From JAGNZR01 sp051656905 (GTDB lineage Bacteria; Fusobacteriota; Fusobacteriia; Fusobacteriales; Fusobacteriaceae): a DNA stretch of 21,563 nucleotides. Below, piece by piece: positions 1-8,299 of this stretch; position 1 is the first letter of the stretch, and each line of letters starts with the position of its first letter. The stretch spans positions 1-21,563 of the forward strand of contig JBOFJQ010000016.1 in assembly GCA_051656905.1 (NCBI GenBank). Direction: 5' to 3'. The notes under the pieces are model-generated. The model saw only the letters and a program-made list of their open reading frames with translations, made no database searches and had not been told where the DNA came from. The translations under genes and the position numbers were made by a program.

Positions 1-37
1 AGTAGAGGTTCATTTTTAATAATATAAAAAATAATTG

Positions 38-65
38 AAGGCTTTAAAAAATAATAAAGCCTTTT
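38..65 (+). terminator. possible intrinsic terminator
   Basis: AAGGCTTTA (38-46) and TAAAGCCTT (55-63) form a perfect 9-bp stem with an 8-nt loop. Only two unpaired T residues follow, so termination would be weak; A residues on the 5' side would give a partial T tract on the other strand. It may end a gene left of the window. Confidence 0.4.
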
Positions 66-110
66 AAGCTAGGGTAATTCAATATTAACATAAGACTAAT
101 ATAAAGTACA

Positions 111-150
111 GGGAAGCGACGGGAAATTACGGGAAATCGCGGGAAATGGA
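111..150. repeat. four tandem 10-bp units, GGGAARNNRC-like
   Basis: Four consecutive units, each exactly 10 bp: GGGAAGCGAC, GGGAAATTAC, GGGAAATCGC, GGGAAATGGA. GGGAA is invariant. The period is close to one DNA helical turn, so the GGGAA cores would face one side of the helix, as in arrayed protein-binding sites. The block is more G-rich than its surroundings. Its function is unknown. Confidence 0.6.
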
Positions 151-210
151 TAAAAAAAACGTTTTGTAGAGCAGGCTGTACTAGTGATAGAAAGGTCTCC
201 TTAAAATCCA

Positions 211-254
211 AAAAAATAGTAAAACATTTAAAAAATATTTAAAAAATAGTAAAA
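211..254. repeat. A-rich direct repeats
   Basis: AAAAAATAGTAAAA occurs at 211-224 and again at 241-254, and ATTTAAAAAATA is repeated head to tail between (226-237, 237-248). A 7-bp inverted repeat (196-202 / 255-261) flanks the block. It may be low-complexity drift or a bent, easily melted element. Confidence 0.4.
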
Positions 255-431
255 AAGGAGATTTTAGAGATTAGTAATCAAATAATTTTAAGATGATGAA
301 GTCTTTTATTTTTAGTTTTCAGTTGCCATGTAAAAATATTAGTTGGCGTCTAAATTTTTTTGAAAAAAATATGATAAAAAAAAGGGGTTAAGCAATAAAG
401 ATGCCTTTTAGTTATACATTTTGTAATCTTA

Positions 432-460
432 TTGGGAATTAACATGTTTTATGTTAGAAT
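432..460 (+). promoter_or_regulatory. candidate promoter P1 for gmhB operon
   Basis: TTGGGA (432-437), a 17-bp spacer and TAGAAT (455-460), with an extended -10 TG at 452-453. Start of transcription would be near 467, giving a leader of about 158 nt before gmhB. It is the better of two candidates here because it also has a fair -35 box. Confidence 0.5.
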
Positions 461-587
461 TTAAAAATCACTTTATGATTTTACAGATAAAAAGATAGAA
501 AAATAAAATGAATTAGTGTAAAATATAAAAGGTCAAGAAAAAAAATGAGAGTATAATAAACTAAGACAGATGCTAAGTTATAAAAGT

Positions 588-602
588 GTTTTGTGTTAGA
601 AT
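588..602 (+). promoter_or_regulatory. candidate promoter P2 for gmhB operon (extended -10)
   Basis: TGTTAGAAT (594-602) is an extended -10 box. The 15-mer at 588-602 matches 446-460 at 14 of 15 bases. No good -35 box lies 17 bp upstream. Transcription from here would start about 15 nt before the gmhB ATG. A plain TATAAT also occurs at 552-557 with no clear -35. Confidence 0.35.
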
Positions 603-624
603 AACGAAAAAGCATGGGTGAAAA

Positions 625-1170
625 ATGAAAAAAGCTATATTTTTGGATAGAGATGGAACAATAAATGTAGAAAAAGATTATCTTCATAAAATTGAAGATT
701 TTGAATTTGAAACAGGTGCACTAGAAGCTTTAAAAATATTTGAAGAATTAGGATATATAGTGATTGTAGTTACTAATCAATCTGGAATAGCCAGAGGTTA
801 TTATACAGAAGTAGATTTAGAAAGATTAAATTCCTATATGATGATAAAAGTAAAAGAGAACGGTGGTAATATATCTAAGTGCTACTACTGTCCACATCAT
901 AGTGAAAAAGGTTTAGATCAATATAAGATTGAATGTAATTGTAGGAAACCTGAAGCAGGAATGTTAATAAATGCTATTGGTGAGTATGATATAGATGTTG
1001 AAAACTCTTATATGGTAGGAGATAAAATTTCAGATATTCAAGCAGGTGAAAAGGTAAAAGTTACTCCTGTACTGGTAAAAACTGGTTATGGGAAAAAAAC
1101 TTTAGAAAAAGAAAATATAACTTGTGAAGTATATGATAATCTTTTAGAATTTGCTAAAAGTATAATGTAA
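625..1170 (+). CDS. gmhB: D-glycero-D-manno-heptose 1,7-bisphosphate 7-phosphatase (HAD family)
   Basis: This 181-aa cytoplasmic phosphatase is expected to remove the C7 phosphate of heptose bisphosphate in the ADP-heptose pathway for the LPS inner core. The HAD nucleophile motif DRDGT lies at residues 8-12 (Asp8 nucleophile, Asp10 acid/base), VVTNQSG follows at ~48-54, and GDKISD at ~132-137 supplies the Mg-binding acids. The family zinc knuckle is present: Cys89, His91, Cys104 and Cys106 in CPHH...CNCRKP. Length is normal. GGGTGA just before the ATG is the ribosome-binding site. It opens the cell-wall operon, 47 nt before murF. A related histidinol-phosphate phosphatase has a similar fold, but the zinc motif and envelope-gene context favour GmhB. 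Confidence 0.85.
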   Translation: MKKAIFLDRDGTINVEKDYLHKIEDFEFETGALEALKIFEELGYIVIVVTNQSGIARGYYTEVDLERLNSYMMIKVKENGGNISKCYYCPHHSEKGLDQYKIECNCRKPEAGMLINAIGEYDIDVENSYMVGDKISDIQAGEKVKVTPVLVKTGYGKKTLEKENITCEVYDNLLEFAKSIM

Positions 1171-1217
1171 TATTATAACTAGTACTTATAGAACATTTGA
1201 AGAATGAAAGGAAAAAT

Positions 1218-2588
1218 ATGGAAAAATTATTTAATGCTATAAAAAAATTTTTAAATGGAAATGAATCTTTAAAAAGAATAGATTCTGACGTTGATACAAA
1301 AATTGAGAAGTTTAAAAATATAAAATTTAATAAAATTGTTATGGATAGTAAAAAAATAGAGGAAAATGACATTTTTTTTGCTATAAATAATGGGAATAAT
1401 TATGTTGAAGAAGCTTTAGAAAAACAAGCTTCTTTGGTTTTTTGTGATAAAAAACAGATTATTAAAAGTGATAAAATAATTTATGTAGAAAATACAGTTA
1501 GTGCTATGCAACAAATAGCTAATCTTTATAGAAAAGAAGCTAATTTTAAAATTATTGGAATAACTGGAAGTAATGGAAAAACTACAACTAAAGATATTCT
1601 TTATTCTGTTTTATCTCAAAAATTTAAAGTTGAAAAAACTCAAGGTAATTATAATAATCATATAGGATTACCATTTACAATTTTAACTACAAATGAAGAC
1701 ACTCAATATTTAATTTTAGAAATGGGAATGAGCAGTTTAGGTGAAATTGATTTATTGTGTAAAGTTGCTGAACCTGATTATGGGATTATAACTAATATAG
1801 GTTTATCTCATATGGAGATTCTTAAAACAAAAGAAAATGTTTTTAAAGCAAAGACAGAAATGTTGAAATATGTTGGAGCGGAGAGTGTTTTTTTGTCATC
1901 TGATGATGAATTTTTAGTTAAGGTTTCTGGAAATAAAATTGGGTTCAATCCTAATGTCAAAACAGATGGAAAATGTAAAAATTATGTAATAAGTAACTTT
2001 GTTCAAGATGAAAATAGAATAATTTTTTCAATGAATGGAGAAGAATTTTCTACAAATTTAAACGGAGAATATAATGCTAATAACTGTGGTTTAGTCATAG
2101 CTTTAGCTAAAAAAATTGGTTTAAGCTCAGAAGAGATTAAAATGGGGTTAAGAGAACTATCTATAACTCCTATGAGATTTCAAAAAGTATATTGGAAAGA
2201 TATTTTAGTAATAAATGATGCATATAACGCGAGTCCTATATCTATGGAATTAGGTTTAAAATCTTTTGCTCAGATCTATAAGGAAAGATATAAAATAGCA
2301 TTTATAGGTGACATGTTAGAGCTGGGAGAAAAAGAGATTGATTATCACGAAGATGCAATTAAACAAGCTTTATCTTTTGGGTATCAAGAGATAATTCTAT
2401 ATGGTGACAGAATGGAAAAAGCATTAGAAAATTTAAAAAAAGCATCTGTTGATACTAAAAAAGTGCTATTTTTCAAAGATAAAGAAGATATAAAAAATAT
2501 TATTTTATCAAAAGAAAAATTAGAAATAGTATTATTTATAAAAGGTTCTAGAGGTATGAAACTAGAAGATATATTAAAAGCAAATTAG
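1218..2588 (+). CDS. murF: UDP-N-acetylmuramoyl-tripeptide--D-alanyl-D-alanine ligase
   Basis: MurF adds the D-Ala-D-Ala dipeptide to UDP-MurNAc-tripeptide with ATP in the cytoplasm, the last soluble step of peptidoglycan precursor synthesis. The Mur-ligase P-loop GITGSNGKTTTKD lies at about residues 114-126 and NDAYNASP, typical of MurF, at about 335. Length is 456 aa, normal for the family. The frame is open from a TTG at 1197, but AAAGGA at 1207-1212 sits 5 nt before the ATG at 1218, so that start is preferred. The N-terminal substrate domain is lysine-rich and less conserved. Two nt separate the stop from the outermost possible mraY start, which implies coupled translation. Confidence 0.92.
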   Translation: MEKLFNAIKKFLNGNESLKRIDSDVDTKIEKFKNIKFNKIVMDSKKIEENDIFFAINNGNNYVEEALEKQASLVFCDKKQIIKSDKIIYVENTVSAMQQIANLYRKEANFKIIGITGSNGKTTTKDILYSVLSQKFKVEKTQGNYNNHIGLPFTILTTNEDTQYLILEMGMSSLGEIDLLCKVAEPDYGIITNIGLSHMEILKTKENVFKAKTEMLKYVGAESVFLSSDDEFLVKVSGNKIGFNPNVKTDGKCKNYVISNFVQDENRIIFSMNGEEFSTNLNGEYNANNCGLVIALAKKIGLSSEEIKMGLRELSITPMRFQKVYWKDILVINDAYNASPISMELGLKSFAQIYKERYKIAFIGDMLELGEKEIDYHEDAIKQALSFGYQEIILYGDRMEKALENLKKASVDTKKVLFFKDKEDIKNIILSKEKLEIVLFIKGSRGMKLEDILKAN

Positions 2589-2596
2589 GAGTGTAT

Positions 2597-3682
2597 ATGT
2601 TATTTTTATTAAGTCAAGAGTATCCAAGTCTACAAATTTTATCATCAATTTCCTTAAGGGTAGCGTTATCTTTTTTAATCGCATTTTTCTTTATATTAGT
2701 ATTTGGGAAACCATACATTAATTATTTGAAAAAAAAGAAATTTGGAGAAAGCATAAGAGAAGATGGACCACAATCACATTTTTCAAAAAAAGGAACTCCT
2801 ACAATGGGTGGGGTTTTAATAGTTGCAAGTATTATAATTACAACTTTAATTACGTCGAATATTCAAAATAATTATATTATTTTATTATTAATAGTAACTT
2901 TACTTTTTGCAAGTATCGGGTTTATTGATGACTATACAAAATTTACAGTAAATAAGAGAGGTTTATCAGGTAAAAAGAAGCTTTTAGGTCAGTTCTTAAT
3001 AGCTGTAGTAGTTTGGTTATTTATAACATATTTTAAACCTGATGGAATGACGCATTATGATTATGCAATTTTAAATCCTTTAAAGAAAGGAAGTTTTATA
3101 TATATAGGAGCTTTAGGAACATTTGTATTTATATCTTTAATATTAATGGGTGCTTCTAATTCAGTAAATATTACAGATGGATTAGATGGACTAGCAACAA
3201 TGCCAGTTGTAATTTCAGGATTTGTATACTTAGTTATAGCTTACTTTACAGGTCATATAGTTTTAAGTGACCACTTAAATATATCTTATGCCGTAGGTAT
3301 AGGGGAAATAACTGTATTTTTAGCAGCTATGTGTGGAGCAGGACTTGGGTTTTTATGGTATAATTTTTATCCAGCTCAAATATTTATGGGTGATACAGGT
3401 TCGTTAACTTTAGGTGGAATACTTGGAACAGTTTCAATACTGTTAAAACAAGAGTTATTACTTCCAATAGTAGGAATAATATTTGTAATAGAAGCATTAT
3501 CAGTAATAATTCAAGTATTCTCTTTTAAAGTTTTAGGAAGAAGAGTGTTTAAAATGGCTCCAATTCATCATCATTATGAGTTATTAGGAAAACATGAAGC
3601 AAAGGTAACAATGAGATTTTGGATTATAAGTTTAATGTTTGGAACATTAGCTCTTGCAATAGTTAGATTAAGAGGGGTATAA
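2597..3682 (+). CDS. mraY: phospho-N-acetylmuramoyl-pentapeptide-transferase
   Basis: MraY is the polytopic inner-membrane enzyme that transfers phospho-MurNAc-pentapeptide to undecaprenyl phosphate, giving lipid I. Diagnostic motifs are all present: DDYTKF at ~111-116, NSVNITDGLDGLA at ~188-200, FMGDTGS at ~263-269 and the His-rich PIHHHYE at ~322-328. About ten hydrophobic segments are visible and the length (361 aa) is normal. AGGAG at 2587-2591 overlaps the upstream GTG (2591), so the ATG at 2597, 5 nt after the SD, is the likely start. The 61-nt gap to murD is one of the larger ones in this operon. Confidence 0.94.
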   Translation: MLFLLSQEYPSLQILSSISLRVALSFLIAFFFILVFGKPYINYLKKKKFGESIREDGPQSHFSKKGTPTMGGVLIVASIIITTLITSNIQNNYIILLLIVTLLFASIGFIDDYTKFTVNKRGLSGKKKLLGQFLIAVVVWLFITYFKPDGMTHYDYAILNPLKKGSFIYIGALGTFVFISLILMGASNSVNITDGLDGLATMPVVISGFVYLVIAYFTGHIVLSDHLNISYAVGIGEITVFLAAMCGAGLGFLWYNFYPAQIFMGDTGSLTLGGILGTVSILLKQELLLPIVGIIFVIEALSVIIQVFSFKVLGRRVFKMAPIHHHYELLGKHEAKVTMRFWIISLMFGTLALAIVRLRGV

Positions 3683-3686
3683 AAAG

Positions 3687-3715
3687 TTATAAATTAAGGT
3701 TACGAGAGTTATAAT
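3687..3715 (+). promoter_or_regulatory. possible internal promoter before murD
   Basis: TTATAA (3687-3692), a 17-bp spacer and a perfect TATAAT (3710-3715) lie in the mraY-murD gap. The -35 box matches consensus at only 3 of 6 positions, and AT-rich DNA produces such matches by chance. Confidence 0.25.
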
Positions 3716-3743
3716 ACAATAGAGATATACGAGGAGACAATTT

Positions 3744-5054
3744 ATGAAAAAAGCTATGGTTTTTGGAGCTGGAAAAAGTGGATTAACTGCAAAAAAAATA
3801 TTAGAAAAAAATCAATATGAAGTTATTCTTGTTGATGATAAAGTAGCTATGAGTTCAAAAGAAGCAATTGAATTATTAGATGAGATAGAGCTCTTTGTAA
3901 AAAGTCCAGGAGTTCCTTATGTAGAGTTAGTAAAAAAAGCTATGGAAAAAAATATACCTGTAATAGATGAGATAGAACTTAGCTATAGAGAGTTAAGAAA
4001 AACAAATAATGAAACTAAGATTATAGCTATAACAGGAACAAATGGAAAAACAACAACAACAGCAAAAACTGCGGAATTATTAGAGTTTGCAGGTTTTAAA
4101 TCTATAGCTTGTGGAAATATTGGAAAACCTTTTGGAGAAGTTGTTTTAGAAGAGAAAAAATATGATTATATCGTTATAGAGTTAAGTTCTTTTCAATTAG
4201 AAAATTTAGACTCTTTTAGAAGTGATATTGCTGCTTTAATAAATCTTACTCCTGACCATTTAGAACGTTATAAAAGTATTGAAGAGTATTATGATGTTAA
4301 ACTTAATGTAGGAAAAAACCAAAAATTTTCAGATAAATTTATTTTGAATTTTGACAATAAAGAGAGTTTAAAGAGAATAGATAGAATATCTGGAGAAATA
4401 TTAGGAGTAACTACAACAAAGGATAAAGAGAAGTACCTTTTTTTAGAAAATAATAGTATAATATATAAAACAGAAAAAATTATAGATATTAATGAACTTT
4501 CATTAAAAGGAAAGCATAATTTAGAAAACATGTTATTTTTAATTGCTATAGCAAAAATAGTAGGAATAAGTAATAATATTTTGAAAGAGTATTTAATGAC
4601 AGCGAAGCCAATAGAACATAGATTAGAAGGATTCTTCTCATATGGTGGAGTTCAATTTATTAACGATTCTAAAGCTACAAATGTAGATTCAACAAAATTT
4701 GCAATAGAAGCTTATCCAGAAAGTATTCTAATTTGTGGTGGAAAAGATAAACATTTAGATATAACTGATTTAGGTAAATTAATAGCAGACAATAACATGG
4801 CAGAGGTATATTTAATTGGAGAAAATAGATATATTATTTTAGAAAAATTAAAAATGTATTCTTATCCAGAAAATAGAATTTTCGATGTTGAAAATATAGA
4901 TAATTGCATGAAAATATTAAAAAGCAGATTGAATCCAGAGAAAAAGCAGGTAGTGCTTTTTTCACCAGCAACCTCGAGCTATGATCAATTTGACAATTTT
5001 GAAGATAGAGGAAGAAAATTTAAAGAGATAGTAAGAAAGTATTTTGGAGGTTAG
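3744..5054 (+). CDS. murD: UDP-N-acetylmuramoyl-L-alanine--D-glutamate ligase
   Basis: MurD adds D-glutamate to UDP-MurNAc-L-Ala. The N-terminal Rossmann-like glycine motif GAGKSG is at 8-13, the ATP P-loop ITGTNGKTTTT at 97-106, the middle-domain LTPDHLERY near 169-177, and the C-terminal-domain NDSKATN near 309-315. The length (436 aa) is normal. GAGGAG precedes the ATG at good spacing. In the classical dcw order ftsW follows murD; here murG begins 2 nt after the stop, leaving no room for it. Confidence 0.93.
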   Translation: MKKAMVFGAGKSGLTAKKILEKNQYEVILVDDKVAMSSKEAIELLDEIELFVKSPGVPYVELVKKAMEKNIPVIDEIELSYRELRKTNNETKIIAITGTNGKTTTTAKTAELLEFAGFKSIACGNIGKPFGEVVLEEKKYDYIVIELSSFQLENLDSFRSDIAALINLTPDHLERYKSIEEYYDVKLNVGKNQKFSDKFILNFDNKESLKRIDRISGEILGVTTTKDKEKYLFLENNSIIYKTEKIIDINELSLKGKHNLENMLFLIAIAKIVGISNNILKEYLMTAKPIEHRLEGFFSYGGVQFINDSKATNVDSTKFAIEAYPESILICGGKDKHLDITDLGKLIADNNMAEVYLIGENRYIILEKLKMYSYPENRIFDVENIDNCMKILKSRLNPEKKQVVLFSPATSSYDQFDNFEDRGRKFKEIVRKYFGG

Positions 5055-5056
5055 TT

Positions 5057-6124
5057 TTGAAAAAAGTTATACTTACAACAGGAGGAACAGGGGGACATAT
5101 ATACCCAGCCCTTTCAGTTGCAGAAGAATTAAAAGAAAATGGAATAGATGTACTTTTTATAGGTACATCATTAAGAATGGAAAAGGACATAGTGCCTAAA
5201 TTTGGGTATAGATTTATAGGTTTAAATGTTCAATCTCCAAGAAATTTTGTAAGTATAGTTAACTTTATAAAAGCGATTTTTCAAAGTATAAAAATAGTTA
5301 AAAAAGAGAGCCCAGATGCAATAATAGGATTTGGAAATTATATATCTGTTCCAACTTTAGTAGCAGGAATTATTTTGAGAAAAAAAATATATATACAAGA
5401 ACAAAATGCTACAGTGGGAATGACTAACAGATTATTTTTTAGATTTTGTAAAAAAATATTTTTAGCTTTTGAGGCTTCTTATGATGATCTACCTATAAAA
5501 TATGAAGAAAAAATACTGGTAACAGGTAATCCTTTGAGAAAGGATATATTAAATATAAATAGAGAGACAGAAAGAGAAAATTTAAAAGTTTCTCCTAAAG
5601 AAAAAGTATTATTGATAACTGGTGGAAGTTTAGGAGCTAAAGAGATTAATGATGCTGTATTGCAGGAATGGAATAGAATTTATGAAAATAAAAACTTAAG
5701 AATTTATTGGGCAACTGGTGAAAAACTTTATTCAGAAGTTAATAAACAAATAGATAGAATAAAAACGAAAGATGTAATAAAGCCTTATTTTGATAACATG
5801 GTTAATATAATGGCTGCTGCAGATTTAGTAGTTTGTAGAGCAGGAGCTCTTACAGTGTCAGAACTTATAGAGCTTGAAAAACCTTCAGTATTGATTCCTT
5901 ATCGTTATAAGAAAGTTGGACAAATGGAAAATGCTAAAATTTTAGAAGATGTTCAAGGGACTTATGTATATACAGGAAGTAAAGGACACTTGGCAATAGA
6001 TAGAGCTTTAGACTTAATAGAAAATCAAGAGTTATTAGATAGTATAAGTTTAAAAATAAAAAGTTTAAAGAGAAAAAATGCTGCGAAAGAAATTGTAACA
6101 GAATTAGATATTTGGAGGATATAA
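5057..6124 (+). CDS. murG: UDP-GlcNAc--lipid I GlcNAc transferase
   Basis: MurG is a peripheral inner-membrane GT-B glycosyltransferase that converts lipid I to lipid II. The N-terminal G-loop GGTGGH is at 9-14, EQNA at ~115-118, the second glycine loop GGSLGA at 189-194, and the donor-binding RAGALTVSEL at 261-270. The later GQMENA replaces the HQ or QQ usually found before the conserved residues, a small deviation. Translation starts at TTG (5057) with GGAGG 6 nt upstream; no ATG is suitably placed. Length is 355 aa, normal. Confidence 0.92.
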   Translation: MKKVILTTGGTGGHIYPALSVAEELKENGIDVLFIGTSLRMEKDIVPKFGYRFIGLNVQSPRNFVSIVNFIKAIFQSIKIVKKESPDAIIGFGNYISVPTLVAGIILRKKIYIQEQNATVGMTNRLFFRFCKKIFLAFEASYDDLPIKYEEKILVTGNPLRKDILNINRETERENLKVSPKEKVLLITGGSLGAKEINDAVLQEWNRIYENKNLRIYWATGEKLYSEVNKQIDRIKTKDVIKPYFDNMVNIMAAADLVVCRAGALTVSELIELEKPSVLIPYRYKKVGQMENAKILEDVQGTYVYTGSKGHLAIDRALDLIENQELLDSISLKIKSLKRKNAAKEIVTELDIWRI

Positions 6125-6126
6125 TA

Positions 6127-7470
6127 TTGAAGAAAATTTATTTTATAGGTATAAATGGAATAGGAATGAGCGGTCTTGCTAAAATAATGAAAATAAAAGG
6201 ATTTGAGGTTTCAGGGGCTGATTTATCAAGAAGCTATGTGACAGAAGAGTTAGAAAATATGGGGATAACAGTATTTGGATATCACGATGATAAAAATATG
6301 GTAGGAATAGATACTGTAATAGCTTCAAGTGCGATAAAAGATACAAATCCAGAGTATGCATATGCTTTAAAAAATAATATAAAAATAGTTAAAAGAGGGG
6401 AGCTACTAGGTACTCTGATAAACTTAGAAACAGGGATAGCTGTTGCAGGAACTCACGGAAAAACAACTACAAGCTCAATGCTATCAGCTTGTATGATGAG
6501 CAAAGATCCGACAATTGCAGTTGGAGGAATTTTACCAGAGATAGGATCTAATGCTAGACCAGGGACTTCAGAATATTTTATAGCGGAAGCAGATGAAAGT
6601 GATAATTCATTCCTTTATATGACTCCATCATACTCTATAGTTACTAATATAGAAGCTGATCACCTAGAAAATCATGGTTCTTTAGAAAATATAAAAATAT
6701 CATTTAATAAATTTTTAGATCAAACTAAAAAAGAAGCGATAGTTTGCTTAGATTGTGATAATATTAAAGAAGTTATTGAGGGAAGAGAAAATATAACAAC
6801 TTATTCAGCTAAAAATTCAAAAGCTAATATATTTGCAAAAGATATAGTTATAAAAGCGGGAAAAACTGAATACACTGTTGTTGTTAATGGAGAATCAATT
6901 GGAGAGTTTGCAATATCTATTCCAGGCATGCATAATATTTTAAACTCATTACCTGTAATATATTTATCTCATAAACTTGGTGTAGAGACTCAAGAGATAA
7001 AAAGAGCATTATTATGCTTTAAAGGAGCAAAAAGAAGATACGATATTTTATATGATAAAGGGATAAAAATAATAGATGATTATGCACATCATCCAACAGA
7101 GATAATGGCTACACTTCAAGGTGTAAAAAGTATTGAAAAAAATAAAGTAGTAGCAATATTTCAACCTCATAGATATTCAAGAGTAAAATTTTTAATAGAC
7201 AAGTTTGAAAATTGTTTTCAAGGTGTAGAGGAAGTTTTATTACTGCCAATCTATTCAGCTGGAGAAAAAGATATTTATAATGTTAGTTTAGAAATGTTGA
7301 AAGATAAAATTAATCATGAAAATTCTAAAATAGTAAATGATCAAAAAGAAATTTTTGAAATAATAAATTCTTGTAAGGAGGATAAAGTTTTTCTTTTTAT
7401 GGGTGCGGGAAATATATCAAGTTATGCTCATGAAATTGTAGAAAAATTAGAGAAAAATGAAAATATATAA
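6127..7470 (+). CDS. murC: UDP-N-acetylmuramate--L-alanine ligase
   Basis: MurC adds L-Ala to UDP-MurNAc, the first peptide step. IYFIGINGIGMSGLA at the N terminus is the UDP-binding motif, GTHGKTTT at about 108-115 the P-loop, and DDYAHHP at about 316-322 a MurC signature. Two TTG codons compete: 6112 is upstream of the SD, while 6127 lies 8 nt after GGAGG (6114-6118) and gives the expected N terminus, so 6127 was chosen (447 aa). The SD is inside the murG stop region, 2 nt before this start, implying translational coupling. Confidence 0.92.
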   Translation: MKKIYFIGINGIGMSGLAKIMKIKGFEVSGADLSRSYVTEELENMGITVFGYHDDKNMVGIDTVIASSAIKDTNPEYAYALKNNIKIVKRGELLGTLINLETGIAVAGTHGKTTTSSMLSACMMSKDPTIAVGGILPEIGSNARPGTSEYFIAEADESDNSFLYMTPSYSIVTNIEADHLENHGSLENIKISFNKFLDQTKKEAIVCLDCDNIKEVIEGRENITTYSAKNSKANIFAKDIVIKAGKTEYTVVVNGESIGEFAISIPGMHNILNSLPVIYLSHKLGVETQEIKRALLCFKGAKRRYDILYDKGIKIIDDYAHHPTEIMATLQGVKSIEKNKVVAIFQPHRYSRVKFLIDKFENCFQGVEEVLLLPIYSAGEKDIYNVSLEMLKDKINHENSKIVNDQKEIFEIINSCKEDKVFLFMGAGNISSYAHEIVEKLEKNENI

Positions 7471-8299
7471 AAATTATGAAATGAAAGAACACTCTAATAT
7501 GAAAGTTGGTGGAATAACTAGAAATTATTTCATAGTAGAGCTTAAAGAAGAGATAAAAGATATTTTTGAAAATTATTCAAATCTTTTTGTAATAGGAAAT
7601 GGAACTAACACACTTATTAATGATTGTGAGCTAGAAACTAATTTCTTAAGTTTAAAAAATTTAAATAAAATTGAAGAAAATGAAGATGGAATAGTAAAAG
7701 TTGAATCAGGTATTGACTTTTCTAAATTAATAGAGTATACAGAAAGTAAAGATTATGCAGGTCTTGAAAATTTATCTGGAATTCCAGGAACTTTAGGTGG
7801 ACTTGTTTATATGAATGGTGGGGCTTATGGAAGTGAAATCTTTGATCATATAATAGAAATAGAGATTCTAGATGAAAATAGAAACATAAGAACTGTTAAG
7901 AAAGAAAATATAGATTTTTCTTATAGAAATACAGAAATTCAAAGAAAAAAATGGGTAGTTTTAGCTGCAACATTTAAATTTTTAAAAGGACATGATAAAG
8001 CTAAGGTAGATGAGTTAAAAAGAAAAAGAGAAGAAAGACACCCTTTAGAGTTACCTAACTTAGGAAGTAGTTTTAAAAATCCAGAAGGACATTTTGCAGC
8101 AAAATTAATTATTGAGGCTGGACTTCAAGGATATACAGTGGGAGATGCACAAATATCAATGAAGCATCCTAATTTTATAGTGAACTTAGGTTCAGCTACT
8201 TTTGAAGATATTCAAAAATTAGTTGAGCATGTTAAGAAGGAAGTAAAAGAAAAAACTGGAATACTACTAGATGAGGAGATTGTGATAGTGAATGAATGA
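7457..8299 (+). CDS. murB: UDP-N-acetylenolpyruvoylglucosamine reductase
   Basis: MurB is the FAD- and NADPH-dependent reductase that makes UDP-MurNAc. Visible motifs are the FAD-binding IGNGTN (47-52), SGIPGTLGG (107-115), YRNTE (156-160), the catalytic Ser in GSSFKNP (203-209) and the terminal glutamate region DEEIVIV. The 280-aa length fits the short form found with murC in many low-GC bacteria. The ATG overlaps the murC end by 14 nt and has no strong SD, so it probably relies on coupling. Its stop codon is TGA, which shows that UGA is a normal stop in this genome. Confidence 0.92.
   Translation: MKIYKNYEMKEHSNMKVGGITRNYFIVELKEEIKDIFENYSNLFVIGNGTNTLINDCELETNFLSLKNLNKIEENEDGIVKVESGIDFSKLIEYTESKDYAGLENLSGIPGTLGGLVYMNGGAYGSEIFDHIIEIEILDENRNIRTVKKENIDFSYRNTEIQRKKWVVLAATFKFLKGHDKAKVDELKRKREERHPLELPNLGSSFKNPEGHFAAKLIIEAGLQGYTVGDAQISMKHPNFIVNLGSATFEDIQKLVEHVKKEVKEKTGILLDEEIVIVNE

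Larger units (their letters stand above)
1..624. other. non-coding region upstream of gmhB
   Basis: No convincing gene is visible in these 624 bases; open frames are short, A/T-driven and lack a ribosome-binding site. The stretch holds a GC-poor hairpin (38-65), four tandem 10-bp units (111-150), A-rich direct repeats (211-254), a 7-bp inverted repeat TCTCCTT/AAGGAGA (196-202 and 255-261), and two promoter-like motifs before gmhB. The gene to the left is outside the window, so its orientation is unknown. Confidence 0.7.

Noticed and set aside
321..353. GTTGCCATG / GTTGGCGTC imperfect repeat with a TGCCA/TGGCG inverted match
   Set aside because: Too short and imperfect to separate from chance; no T run, no further copies in the window.
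481..687. Minus-strand open frame rich in Phe and Tyr upstream of gmhB
   Set aside because: It overlaps the gmhB start and promoter, has no ribosome-binding site, and its composition is what AT-rich DNA gives by chance.
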